A DNA stretch of 64,000 bases from Kitasatospora aureofaciens (GCF_001188955.3 NZ_JPRF03000043.1:248001-312000), one strand, 5' to 3'. Counted from the stretch's first letter, positions 33,920 to 42,520 are shown. Notes: generated by a model not told the origin, from the sequence alone. A program made the numbers and translations.

Positions 33920-35266
33920 ATGACCGCCAAGCCCTATCTGACCGGCCACTACACCCCCGTCGCCGACGAACTGACCGCCACCGACCTGACCGTCGAAGGC
34001 ACCCTGCCGCCGGAGCTGACCGGCCGTCTGATCCGCAACAGCCATAACCCGAAGCCGGGCGTCACCCCCGCCCACTGGTTCAAGGGCAGCGGCATGGTGC
34101 ACGGCATCCGGCTGCGCGAGGGCCGCGCGGAGTGGTACCGCAACCGCTGGGTACGCACCCCCGCGCTGGACGGCGCCCCCTACATGACCGAGCACGGCCC
34201 GGACCTGACCGCCTCCACCGCCGGCACCCACGTCATCGAGCACGCCGGCCGGCTGCTCGCCCTCTGCGAGGCGAACCTCCCCTTCGAACTCACGCCCGAC
34301 CTGGACACCGTCGGCGCCTACGACTTCGACGGCAAGCTGCGCAGCGCGATGACCGCGCACCCCAAGAGCGACCCGGTCACCGGCGAGCTGCACTTCTTCG
34401 GCTCCTCGCCCTTCCCGCCCTACCTGGTGTACTACGTCACCGATGCCAAGGGGCAGATCACGCACAGCGCGGAGATCCCCGGTGCCAGCGCCGCGCTCAA
34501 GCACGACTTCGCGATCACTCGCCACCACGTGGTCTTCGTGGAGGGCACCGTCACCTTCGACCCCACCGAGCACTCCGGCATCCCCTACTCCTGGCAGGAC
34601 GAGCAGCCGGCCCGGATCGGCGTCATGCCACGCGGAGCGCAGGGCGCCGCCGCGATCCGATGGTTCCCGATCGAACCCGGCAACATGCTCCACGCCGCCA
34701 ACGCCTACGAGGACGCCAAGGGCCGCATCGTGCTGGAGGGCCCCACCGTCGACCGCGAGGGCTTCCAGCTCTCCTGGAACTGGTGGGTCGGCGCGCCCGG
34801 CCGCGGCAGCGAGCCCAACGCCCGTTCCTACAACCGCCGCTGGGTCCTCGACCTGGCGACCGGCCGGGTCGACGAGCGGGTGGTCGACGACCTCGCCATC
34901 GAGTTCCCCACCCTCAACGAGGACTTCCTCGGCATCGAGAACCGCTACCAGTACGCGATCTCCTTCCCCGACCAGGACGGCTTCGGCGGCTACGGCGTCG
35001 TCAAGTACGACCGTGCCACGGGTGAGCGGCGCATCCACCAGGCCGGCGACGCCCGGCTGCCCAGCGAAGCGGTGTTCGTCGCCGCGGCCGGCGGGACCCG
35101 GGAGGACGACGGCTACCTGCTCACCGTCGTCTCGGACCTCAAGCAGGACGCCTCGCAGCTGCTCGTCCTGGACGCCGCCCGCCTCGACAAGGTCGCCACC
35201 GTCCACCTCCCCCGCCGCGTCACCGCCGGAATCCACGGCTCCTGGATTCCCGACAGCACCCTCTGA
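33920..35266 (+). CDS. Carotenoid-cleavage-oxygenase-family (RPE65-like) enzyme
   Basis: 448 residues. The seven-bladed carotenoid oxygenase family is recognisable from VEGTLPPELTGRLIRNSHNP near the N-terminus and from the four iron-binding histidines: His147 in TAHPKSD, His195 in LKHDFAIT, His258 in NMLHAANAYED and His439 in GIHGSWIP. Members cleave carotenoids, apocarotenoids or stilbenes such as lignostilbene with O2. The absence of a crt gene set nearby means the substrate is imported, made elsewhere, or not a carotenoid. Flanked by SRPBCC genes on both sides, an arrangement I do not know as a described cluster. Confidence 0.9.
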   Translation: MTAKPYLTGHYTPVADELTATDLTVEGTLPPELTGRLIRNSHNPKPGVTPAHWFKGSGMVHGIRLREGRAEWYRNRWVRTPALDGAPYMTEHGPDLTASTAGTHVIEHAGRLLALCEANLPFELTPDLDTVGAYDFDGKLRSAMTAHPKSDPVTGELHFFGSSPFPPYLVYYVTDAKGQITHSAEIPGASAALKHDFAITRHHVVFVEGTVTFDPTEHSGIPYSWQDEQPARIGVMPRGAQGAAAIRWFPIEPGNMLHAANAYEDAKGRIVLEGPTVDREGFQLSWNWWVGAPGRGSEPNARSYNRRWVLDLATGRVDERVVDDLAIEFPTLNEDFLGIENRYQYAISFPDQDGFGGYGVVKYDRATGERRIHQAGDARLPSEAVFVAAAGGTREDDGYLLTVVSDLKQDASQLLVLDAARLDKVATVHLPRRVTAGIHGSWIPDSTL

Positions 35267-35279
35267 CTCCACCCGAGCC

Positions 35280-35310
35280 GGATCCCGGGGACGCCCGCCC
35301 CCCGGGATCC
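35280..35310. terminator. Hairpin between the oxygenase and SRPBCC 3
   Basis: 11-bp perfect stem, GGATCCCGGGG at 35280-35290 and its complement at 35300-35310, nine-base loop. It may terminate or attenuate the operon so that the third SRPBCC gene is expressed differently. Confidence 0.55.
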
Positions 35311-35340
35311 GCCAGACCACTTCAAGGAAAGAGCACTGCC

Positions 35341-35907
35341 ATGCGCGCACCCGCCGCAGCCACTACCACCGCCCTCACCCTCGCACTACTCCTCACTGCC
35401 TCCACCGCCGCGTCCGCCCTCACCACCGACCAGACGCCCACCGCAGCGGCCGCCCACCGCACCGACGTGCAGATCGACGAACACGCCCCGGTCATCACCC
35501 GCGCCGACATCCTCATCCACGCCCCGCTGCACACCGTCTGGAACATCCAGACCGACGTCGAGAAGTGGCCCGCCTGGCAGCCCAACGTAGAAACCGTCGT
35601 CAAGGACACCCCCGGTCAGCTGCGCCCCGGCTCGAGGTTCCGCTGGAGCACCGAAGGGCTCGACATCACCTCCACCGTCCGGCAGGTCGACCACGGCAGG
35701 CGCCTCGCGTGGGGCGGCCCGGCCCAGGGCATCACCGCCGTCCACGTCTGGACCTTCACCCCCACCCGCGAGGGCGTCCTCGTCCACACCGAGGAGTCCT
35801 GGACCGGGGAACCCGTCACCGCGAACCAAGCCGCCCTGCAGGCCGCCCTGGACAACTCCCTGCACAACTGGGTCACCAACCTCAAGCACGAAGCAGAAAC
35901 CCGGTAA
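35341..35907 (+). CDS. SRPBCC protein 3 with signal peptide (exported)
   Basis: 188 residues from ATG 35341, AAGGAAAG upstream. A signal peptide of about 28 residues (ATTTALTLALLLTASTAASA) precedes the same SRPBCC scaffold as its two neighbours: ILIHAPLHTVWNIQTDVEKW, FRWSTEGLDITSTVRQVDHG, LAWGGPAQGITAVHVWTFTP and VLVHTEESWTGEPV. It lacks a lipobox, so it is predicted to be secreted or released. A secreted START-like protein alongside two cytosolic paralogues suggests binding of the exported product outside the cell (inference). Confidence 0.88.
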   Translation: MRAPAAATTTALTLALLLTASTAASALTTDQTPTAAAAHRTDVQIDEHAPVITRADILIHAPLHTVWNIQTDVEKWPAWQPNVETVVKDTPGQLRPGSRFRWSTEGLDITSTVRQVDHGRRLAWGGPAQGITAVHVWTFTPTREGVLVHTEESWTGEPVTANQAALQAALDNSLHNWVTNLKHEAETR

Positions 35908-35917
35908 TTGATCACAA

Positions 35918-35968
35918 GGCCGGGGCCGGGCAGCCCCGTGCTGCTGAGCAGACGTCCTGGCCCCGGCC
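35918..35968 (+). terminator. Terminator at the end of the SRPBCC/oxygenase cluster
   Basis: GGCCGGGGCC at 35918-35927 pairs perfectly with 35959-35968 across a 31-base loop that itself can fold. It starts 10 bases after the SRPBCC 3 stop. Confidence 0.55.
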
Positions 35969-36184
35969 CGTGGGACTGGTGTTCCCACGCAATCGAGACC
36001 TGCTGGACGATGTGCAGGCCGTGGCCGGGGCGCCGGTCTGCCCCGCCGACGCTGGCGCCGGCGGGGCGGGTCGGGCAGCGGGTCGGTGACGGTGTTCCGC
36101 AGGACGGTGTCGTCGAAGTCGACGTCGACGGTTCTCCAGACATGGAAGGGTGCCTCGCCAGGTGGCGGTGGCTGCCATGACGTG

Positions 36185-36265
36185 GTGTTGCCAGAGCCGA
36201 TGCTGACCGCGCCGGTGGAGCGTTCCGACTTGCCGGCGGGGCATGCGGCTGAACCGAAATTCGAC
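36185..36265 (+). pseudogene. ATP-dependent DNA ligase, N-terminal fragment
   Basis: The frame reads VLPEPMLTAPVERSDLPAGH and AAEPKFDGFRGR. EPKFDGFR is ligase motif I (KxDGxR with the adenylated Lys). Similarity ends at once; about 27 codons remain. Confidence 0.55.
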
Positions 36266-36337
36266 GGGTTCCGGGGGCGCTCGGAGCAAGAGGGCTGGAT
36301 GGAGCTGCTGTCCCTGTCCGTACCCGGTTTGAGGCCG

Positions 36338-36796
36338 TTATCCCGTCCGAGCTGTCCGGCCCCACTGGCCGGACGCCATCGTGAGCAGCGCGTTCGAGGA
36401 CTTCCTGGAGATCGAAGCGGAGATCGCGCCCGGCCGGCGGGCGGAGCTCTCGTTCGACCACCGGCGCCGCGCCCTTCTCGTTCGAGGACCGGGAACCGCT
36501 GTCCGCGCCGCTGACCGTCTCGGCCGGGTCATCGCACAGCCCGCTGCGGCCTCCCGGCCGAGGCTGCGGTACTCCCACCAGTCGGTCGGGCACCGGACGG
36601 TCGAGCCCGTCGGGGCCGGCTCGGGCCGGATGCGCGTGCACCCGGTGGTCGGGTAGTTGGAGTTGTCACAGCTGTACTCGCCGGGCGGAGAGCACAGGGC
36701 TGACACCGCCAGCCCGCCGACCAGCAGCACGATCGAGGCCAGTCCCGTCCAGACCTCCTGCGGGCCGAATCGTCGGCCGGAACCCCCCGCGTCCAT
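36338..36796 (-). CDS. Small single-pass membrane or exported protein, C-terminus doubtful
   Basis: From ATG 36796 the frame reads MDAGGSGRRFGPQEVWTGLA, a hydrophobic helix SIVLLVGGLAVSALC, then a Cys-containing extracellular part (CDNSNYPTTGCTRI; CPTDWWEYRSLGREAAAGC). Codon bias is strong to about 36520. Beyond that an opposite-strand frame (SSAFEDFLEIEAEIAPGRRA) is equally coding-like, so the last 60 codons may be a foreign tail and the gene truncated. Family not recognised. Confidence 0.4.
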   Translation of the reverse strand: MDAGGSGRRFGPQEVWTGLASIVLLVGGLAVSALCSPPGEYSCDNSNYPTTGCTRIRPEPAPTGSTVRCPTDWWEYRSLGREAAAGCAMTRPRRSAARTAVPGPRTRRARRRWSNESSARRPGAISASISRKSSNALLTMASGQWGRTARTG

Positions 36797-36867
36797 CCCG
36801 CCCCCCCGTTCACCGGACTCCACGCTCCCCGGCGGGGAATACCCGCCTCGCCCCCGCCGTACGCCGC

Positions 36868-37014
36868 TTCTTGCACCCGACCGGCCCGGACAACTTGTGG
36901 GCGCTCAGCGACGATCGGCACGCGGTGATCGAACTGAAGACGGGGTGCAGCACCGAGACGATCGCCACGAGCGACCTCGATCAGCTGGGCGGCAGTGTCC
37001 GCTGGGAGCCGAGG
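36868..37014 (+). pseudogene. Helicase-linked nuclease-domain fragment
   Basis: The frame reads HPTGPDNLWALSDDRHAVIE, then LKTGCSTETIATSDLDQLGG and SVRW. A GPDNLWAL....AVIELKTG pattern is the PD-(D/E)xK-like core (acidic residue, then ExK) found at the end of large restriction-type helicases. It is truncated on both sides and abuts the CoiA-like fragment. Confidence 0.5.
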
Positions 37015-37278
37015 AATCGCGTGCGCGAGCTGGAGCTTGGTCAGGTGGTGCTCCATGCTCTCCTGCGCCAGCGCGCAGGTGGGGGCGCCGCGGTCGTGGG
37101 AGAAGAACCGCATCCCCGTGGGCGAGACATTGGCGTGCACCCCGTGACCGCACTCCGGGCACCCGAGCGGGACCCGCGGTCGTACGCGGTGGACCGCTGT
37201 CCACGCCCAGCCGCATCCCATGTCGTCCCGGGTCGCGTCCAGCCGGCCCCGCTGCGCGTGCACGGCGGTGAATGTCAC
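37015..37278 (-). pseudogene. CoiA-like protein, N-terminal remnant
   Basis: From GTG 37278 (GGGGGAG upstream) the frame reads MTFTAVHAQRGRLDATRDDM, GCGWAWTAVHRVRPRVPLGC and PECGHGVHANVSPTGMRFFS followed by HDRGAPTCALAQESMEHHLT. This is the N-terminal zinc-ribbon and HxxxK region of competence protein CoiA-like nucleases of Streptomyces. After LAHAI the similarity ends at the junction with the helicase-nuclease fragment on the other strand, so the nuclease core is missing. Confidence 0.65.
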
Positions 37279-37502
37279 CGCTCCCCCTCTCCCCCCGGCG
37301 GCCCCGCCCCCCGAACCACCGACCGGGCGGCCGGACCGCTCGGGGGTTCGGCCGGCCGCCCGGTTCCACAGTGCCGCCACCCGGCTGCGGATGCAGCCCG
37401 GGCTACGCCGACCCGACGTCAGCAGCGGAAGATCCGCAGGTGGGCTGAGCGGCAGCAGGGCAGCGGGAACGCGCGGGCCACCGGCGGCGAGCCGGTCGGG
37501 AG

Positions 37503-38009
37503 TCAGGTCAGACAGGCGGCGGCGCTTGTCGGCCCAGCACCGCGTACGGACCGGAAGCCCGGCAACGAGGCTGGCCGTGACCAGGCGTCCTCGACGGCTG
37601 GCGGGACGTGGCCGCAGTCGAGCATGCCGTGCAGCGGCACCCCGCTGCGCAATATGCGCTCGGCATCACGAGCCTGCACAGCCTGGTCCAGAACCCCCCG
37701 AAACCACGTCCTGGTGAGCGTGCGCTGCTGGAACGCGCGGACGAACCCCCAGGACATCGGCACCCCCAGGTACGCCAGCGCCGCGCTGTCCCGCGCGGGG
37801 TCCAGCACGGTGCCGTCGCTGGCCGAACACCACGCGTGCGCCTGAACCGTGCCGTCGCCGGCCAGCGCATATCCCTCGACGTAGGCGCCCGGCAGGAGCC
37901 GGGCCACGCGCAGCGCACTGCGGTGACATCTCCCGGGCGCCCCACGGCGCGGGGCACCTGAGCGAGGCCACGGTGCCGGAGTGAACAGCCGACCCTGGCC
38001 GAGCACCAC
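37503..38009 (-). CDS. Hypothetical protein, probably frameshifted at its N-terminus
   Basis: 168 residues from a GTG at 38009. The core reads YVEGYALAGDGTVQAHAWCS, DGTVLDPARDSAALAYLGVP and MSWGFVRAFQQRTLTRTW; this EGYA...HAWC...DPT...YLGVP pattern recurs in streptomycete hypothetical proteins of unknown role and has a transglutaminase-like or papain-like flavour (Cys, His, Asp order not conclusive). A further coding-like segment (LLPLLDHALLKAVSAMADTA) lies upstream in another frame, suggesting a frameshift at about 38010. Confidence 0.5.
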   Translation of the reverse strand: MVLGQGRLFTPAPWPRSGAPRRGAPGRCHRSALRVARLLPGAYVEGYALAGDGTVQAHAWCSASDGTVLDPARDSAALAYLGVPMSWGFVRAFQQRTLTRTWFRGVLDQAVQARDAERILRSGVPLHGMLDCGHVPPAVEDAWSRPASLPGFRSVRGAGPTSAAACLT

Positions 38010-38712
38010 ACGGCGCCCCGGACGCAGGCTGTGTCGGCCATCGCCGACACAGCCTTGAGCAGGGCGTGGTCAAGGAGCGGCAGCAAATCTGCGGGCACAC
38101 CGAGTCTGCTCCCGCCCGCCAGATCCGGCCCGGCAACCGGACCGCACACTGACCCGCGCGAGCGAGTGCACGCCGGTGCCGGCTGCGAGGAAGCCGCCTT
38201 CAGGCCCTGCACAGCGCAGGTGAGCACCCCGGCGGGGACAGGTGGAAGCAGCTGCCGAAGGCCTGCGGGTGCGTGTCCGGCGGGATCGGGATGCTGCTGG
38301 GTGCCAGGTGCAGCGGGAGGTCGGGACAGGCTTGGTCCCTACATGCGTTCCGGACGACTCGCCGGGATCGGTGATCCAGGTGTATCCCGGTGGTCGGGTG
38401 TGGCAGGGTCGCCGGGTGCCCACCGGGCTGCGGCCACACGTGGGGCGAATCGCATGAGATCCCCCCGTGCCCCTGGCGGACACCCACTGCCGCCGCGACG
38501 ACGGATGCAACGAGCACCTGGGCAATCAGGGCGTATTGGAGAAGTGTCGGCGGGAGAACTTCGGTCACTTCCGGGGCCTGCACACCGAGAACTGGCGTGC
38601 CGACGGCCGGGAGACGTGACGGCCGCCGGACGCAGGGCACGCTGACCGCCCGAGCCCGGGATGATCCGGCCGAGTGGCCTGCGGTTATTGTTGATCTTGA
38701 ACATGATCGGGG
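38010..38712. other. Intergenic stretch in front of the kinase
   Basis: About 700 bases. The first 120 carry the likely out-of-frame start of the preceding minus-strand gene. Minus-strand reading LLQYALIAQVLVASVVAAAV near 38550 is hydrophobic, but no complete gene is supported. Confidence 0.35.
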
Positions 38713-40458
38713 GTGGGTCCCATCAGTGGGAACATTGGTGCGCTGAGTGCGCTCGGGGCGGATGAACCGCGGGAGATCGCCGGGTACCGGCTGCTCGCCA
38801 GGATCGGCGAGGGCGGCATGGGGTCGGTGTACCTGTCGTGCACGCGCGGGAACCAGCCGGTCGCGCTGAAGGTGATCCGCCGGGAGTTCGCGGGGGACGC
38901 GGAGTTCCGCCGGCGCTTCCAGCACGAGGTGCGCGCGGCGCAGCAGGTGCGGGGCTACCACCTGGTGCCGGTGCTGGACCACGACGCGAGCGGGGAGCAG
39001 CCGTGGCTGGCGAGCGCGTACGTGCCCGGAGTGCCGCTGGACGAGGCGCTGGCGGCGTACGGCCCGCTGCCCGTGCCCGTGGCGCTGCAGCTCGTCGGGT
39101 GCGTGGCACAGGGGTTGGCGTCCGTGCACGCGGCCGGGGTCGTCCATCGTGACCTCAAGCCCGCCAACATCCTGCTCGGCGTGAGCGGCCCCTGGGTGAT
39201 CGACTTCGGGATCGCGCGCGCCGCCGAGGCCACCCAGCTCACCCGGAGCGGCGGCTTCATCGGTACCCCGCAGTTCATGTCGCCCGAGCACGGCACGGGG
39301 GCCGAGGTCACTCCGGCCGCCGACGTCTTCTCGCTCGGTCTGATCGCCGCCGTCGCGGCCACCGGCCGGCACCCGTACGGCTCGGGTGGCGCGCTGACGG
39401 TGGCCACCCAGATCGCCAACACCGAGCTGCGGCCACCGGATCTGACGGGGTATCCGGAGCAGTTGCGGCCGCTGCTGGAACGTACGCTCGCCGCCGATCC
39501 GGCGGCCCGGCCGACGCCGACCGAGCTGGCGGAGCTGTGCGAGCGCGCGTTCGGGGCCGCCCTGCAGCCGCGCGACGGCTGGCTGCCGGCCCCGCTCGCG
39601 GCGGCCGTCGCCGAGCGCGAGCGTGCGATGGACCGGTTGCTGGCGGCGCGCACGGCTGTGGCGGCGGGGGACGGCAGGGGTGCGGCCACGTACGTCCCCA
39701 CGCAGGTGTCGGGGCCTCCCGGCGGTGACATGCACGGCGCGCCCACGCAGACCGCGCCCCCGCCGGAAGCCCCGGCGGGGGCCCGGCCGCCGCGCCGCCG
39801 GGCTCCGCTGGCCGTTGCCCTCGCGGCGGCGCTGACCGTGGTGGCCGCCGGTACGACCTGGATCCTGTCCGGCGGCGACGACAAGTCCGGGACCGCCGTG
39901 GCCGCCGGCACGTCGCCGACGAACGCGCCCGCCCCTGCGGCCGGGCCCGCGACCCCCGGCAAGCAGCCTGCCGACGCCCCGCCGGCCACGGCGTCCGCCA
40001 CCGCGTCGGCCACCGCGTCGGCCACCGCGACTCCCAAACGCGGCTACGAGCCGGTCTTCGTCGACCGCCCGCTGCTCATCGGCCCGCCGGTGGTCGGCGC
40101 GATCATCACCGTCGATCTGGACACGCCCAAGGTCGTGCCGAGCGGGGATGTCAGCGACCACGAAGCCGAGTTCTGGTACCTCCTTCAGCTGATGCACTTC
40201 CGCACCCCCATGGCCAAGAGCCCGGGGACGTCACCGGAGCAGTGCCGTCAGGCGGTGGACACCGCCCCGCTGCCCGCGGAGCTCAGCAACTCGGTGCTGA
40301 TCGACCAGAAGCCCCTGAAGAAGGGCGACGTGCTCTGCACCGTCACCGACAAGGGCAATCTCGCGATGCTCAAGATCACCGACGTGAAGCCGACCGGTCA
40401 GCCGTTCGACCCTCCGGCGTACGGCTTCCTTCTCACCCTCTGGAAGCCGGCCGGCTAG
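38713..40458 (+). CDS. Transmembrane Ser/Thr protein kinase (PknB-like) with extracellular domain
   Basis: 581 residues from GTG 38713. The kinase core is complete: G-loop IGEGGMGSVY at 31-40, Lys53 in ALKVI, catalytic HRDLKPAN at 145-152, DFG at 164-166, then FIGTPQFMSPEH and DVFSLGLIAAVAATGRHPYG. A Pro/Ala juxtamembrane region leads to a transmembrane helix at about 365-388, a repeat-rich linker (ATAS units encoded by 12-bp DNA repeats) and an extracellular domain of about 150 residues with Cys-containing strands, which is not a PASTA domain. Signal sensed is unknown. It stands alone between relic regions. Confidence 0.93.
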   Translation: MGPISGNIGALSALGADEPREIAGYRLLARIGEGGMGSVYLSCTRGNQPVALKVIRREFAGDAEFRRRFQHEVRAAQQVRGYHLVPVLDHDASGEQPWLASAYVPGVPLDEALAAYGPLPVPVALQLVGCVAQGLASVHAAGVVHRDLKPANILLGVSGPWVIDFGIARAAEATQLTRSGGFIGTPQFMSPEHGTGAEVTPAADVFSLGLIAAVAATGRHPYGSGGALTVATQIANTELRPPDLTGYPEQLRPLLERTLAADPAARPTPTELAELCERAFGAALQPRDGWLPAPLAAAVAERERAMDRLLAARTAVAAGDGRGAATYVPTQVSGPPGGDMHGAPTQTAPPPEAPAGARPPRRRAPLAVALAAALTVVAAGTTWILSGGDDKSGTAVAAGTSPTNAPAPAAGPATPGKQPADAPPATASATASATASATATPKRGYEPVFVDRPLLIGPPVVGAIITVDLDTPKVVPSGDVSDHEAEFWYLLQLMHFRTPMAKSPGTSPEQCRQAVDTAPLPAELSNSVLIDQKPLKKGDVLCTVTDKGNLAMLKITDVKPTGQPFDPPAYGFLLTLWKPAG

Positions 40459-40464
40459 GCCGTG

Positions 40465-40935
40465 TTCTGGAACTGATGGTCCTCGGGCCTCACAGCCTCG
40501 ATGATCTTCGCTGTGGGGCTTGGGGATCCCGCTGATGAGCAGTGGGCCGGGCTGGAGCCGTTGTTGCCGGCCGGTGGTGTGGGGCGGCCGGCAAGGTCTC
40601 GCCGCAGGCTGATCGACGGCATTCGGTGGCGGGTGCGGACGGGCGCCCCGTGGCGGGACGTTCCGCCGGAGTGCGGCCCCTGGCAGACGATCTACGGGCT
40701 GTTCCGCCGCTGGCAACGGCAAGGTGTCTGGCAGCAGGCCTGGCCGGTCTGCAGGCGCGGGCGGATGCGGCGGGAATGATCGTCTGGGGAGGTGAACGTC
40801 GACTCCACCATCTGCCGGCCCCACCAGCACTCCGCGGGAGCGCGGCGTGACGGGGCCGCCCAGAAGGAGCCGCCGGGCGGCGTCGGTGACGAGCCTGCGG
40901 ACCACGGGGCTGGGCCGGTCACGGGGCGGCTTCAG
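40465..40935 (+). pseudogene. IS5-family transposase, frameshifted N-terminal half
   Basis: The frame reads DEQWAGLEPLLPAGGVGRPA, LIDGIRWRVRTGAPWRDVPP and GPWQTIYGLFRRWQRQGVWQ. It continues after a frameshift at about 40740 with GLQARADAAGMIVW, again shifted as VNVDSTICRPHQHSAGARRD, and then GLGRSRGGF. This is a typical IS5-type DDE transposase with at least two frameshifts, cut before the second catalytic Asp. A small tail frame to 41088 (LALAHYTAIAHQVRKTQLVT) belongs to something else, unrecognised. Confidence 0.8.
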
Positions 40936-41611
40936 GACCAAGGCCGGGCCTTGGCCCTGGCCCACTACACGGCCATCGCCCACCAGGTCCGCAAGACCCA
41001 GCTGGTCACCGCCACCGCCGAAGCCCCGGAACCCGACCGGCCCCGGCTGCGCATCGCCATCGACCAACGCCCTCAGCGAACCGCCTGAGCCGCGGCCAGC
41101 GCCACGCCCGACCACGCCCAGCCGCGGCATGTCGAACGGCGCTGGGTGGCGTCACCGGTGACGCCACCCAGCGCGCCGGCGACGACCAACCGCATGTCGT
41201 ACTGAACGACTCCAGCGCGAAGAGCCTCTGACGACCCGCACCGGCGGCCGGCCGGCGATGCGGTCGGGGTCGACGGGCCACCGTGAGCTGCACACCGCCT
41301 TGGCCACAGGCAAGCCGCCGGCGCGGACGACGGTCAGCCGTGCCGGCGAAGGTGGAAGCCAACGTGCCGTGGCGATGCACGAGACTGCCCTGGGGCTGCC
41401 GGGCGGTGTGGGTCGGCTCAGCGGCGATGCTCTTGTGGCGATTGTTGTGACGCGTGCGGGTTGCGCCACGGGCCTGTAACAGGCGCTGACGTGTGTGGAC
41501 GGCCCGTGTGAGGATCGCCGTGTCAGCGGGGAGGCCGCCTCGGGAAGGGGCGGGGCCACCCGCACCGCCACCGTTCCGGTGGGTCAGCGTCGAGAGTGAA
41601 AGAGGGACAAC
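40936..41611. other. Intergenic stretch with a 36-bp perfect palindrome
   Basis: About 675 bases between the IS5 remnant and the lipoprotein gene. Apart from the small unrecognised frame ending at 41088 and the palindrome at 41139-41174, I see no gene. Confidence 0.4.
41139..41174. repeat. Perfect 36-bp palindrome without spacer
   Basis: GCGCTGGGTGGCGTCACC at 41139-41156 is followed immediately by its exact reverse complement at 41157-41174. With no spacer it is a candidate dimeric-protein site or cruciform rather than an ordinary terminator. Confidence 0.85.
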
Positions 41612-42157
41612 ATGCTTATCAAGAACGCTCGTTGGGGACTGTCGGCTGCGGTGCTCGTCGTCGCGGGGTTGGCGCTGACAGCGTGCGGACCCGAAGACGC
41701 GACCTCCTCCGACACCCCCTCCGCCTCCGCCTCCAGCGTGCCGGTTGCCACGAGTTCCGCGCACTCCGGCGGCCGGCCCACCGCCACCGCGTCCGCGGCG
41801 AACGGTCAGGGTTCCTCCTCGACCTCTGGTGGGAGCGGCGGGTCCGACACGGGCCACCAGCGGACGCTCGTGGGCAAGTTGAGCTACCTCGCGCCCGGCA
41901 AGCTGATGGTCAAGCCCGACAACGGCGGCGTCGATCAGGCGTTCATGCTCAGCAACGCCACCAAGGTCCTCGGCGCGGCCGCGATCTGCTCCCGCGACGG
42001 CAGCACCGTGACCATGGACAGCCAGGGCTACGGCACCACGAACTGCACCACCGACCAGCTGGAGACGGCCGCGAAGACCGGCGCCGTCACCGTCCGCGTC
42101 ACCTTGGACTCCTCGTTGGGCCTCGCCCAGACCGTCGCCGAGAAGTACCACCCGTAA
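41612..42157 (+). CDS. Lipoprotein with Ser/Thr-rich linker
   Basis: 181 residues from ATG 41612 with GAGGGAC upstream. The signal peptide WGLSAAVLVVAGLALTAC ends in a lipobox with Cys25. A Ser/Thr/Ala/Gly-rich linker of about 60 residues follows, then a compact C-terminal domain (RTLVGKLSYLAPGKLMVKPD; QAFMLSNATKVLGAAAICSR; TTDQLETAAKTGAVTVRVTL) with two Cys that may pair. Domain layout resembles small streptomycete DUF-type lipoproteins; function unknown. Its neighbours are IS remnants, so no context help. Confidence 0.8.
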   Translation: MLIKNARWGLSAAVLVVAGLALTACGPEDATSSDTPSASASSVPVATSSAHSGGRPTATASAANGQGSSSTSGGSGGSDTGHQRTLVGKLSYLAPGKLMVKPDNGGVDQAFMLSNATKVLGAAAICSRDGSTVTMDSQGYGTTNCTTDQLETAAKTGAVTVRVTLDSSLGLAQTVAEKYHP

Positions 42158-42520
42158 ACAGGACGAGTTCGTGGTGGCCGCCAGCAGGACTGCACGGCGC
42201 GATGTCCGGGAGCAGCGGCTCCGCCGTCGCATTCTTCACCCACGGCGGGGCCGGACCCGGTCGTTGGGGTGCGGGCGGTGCAGCCTGTCGTGGTGAGCTC
42301 GGCGTTCAGCGAGCTCGGGTGCCCTCGGAGTGGTCCACGATCATCCAGGCCTCGATCGCTTGGGGGCCTCGGGCAGGGCGGGCTGGTCCAGCAGCGGCAC
42401 GCACAGGCCGCACGGTCCGCACGTGCCGGTCGCAGTGCGCCAGGCGCTGTTCCCCGACCTGGTCGGTCTGACCGTCGATGTCGGCCGGCCTCGGGGCCGG
42501 GGCGATGCGGGCCTGGGCCT
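42158..42520. other. Intergenic stretch, no gene seen
   Basis: About 360 bases after the lipoprotein. Frames are short and without motifs; the DNA probably belongs to decayed insertion sequences. Confidence 0.35.

Noticed and set aside
33920-35266. Carotenoid biosynthesis cluster
   Set aside because: Only a cleavage-oxygenase-family gene is present; no phytoene synthase, desaturase or cyclase genes were found nearby.
38200-40197. 665-codon minus-strand frame opposite the Ser/Thr kinase
   Set aside because: The kinase has every catalytic motif on the plus strand; the minus frame is Arg/Gly-rich shadow.
41139-41174. Telomere or replication-origin palindrome
   Set aside because: A single palindrome without the arrays of inverted repeats expected of streptomycete telomeres, and not at a sequence end.
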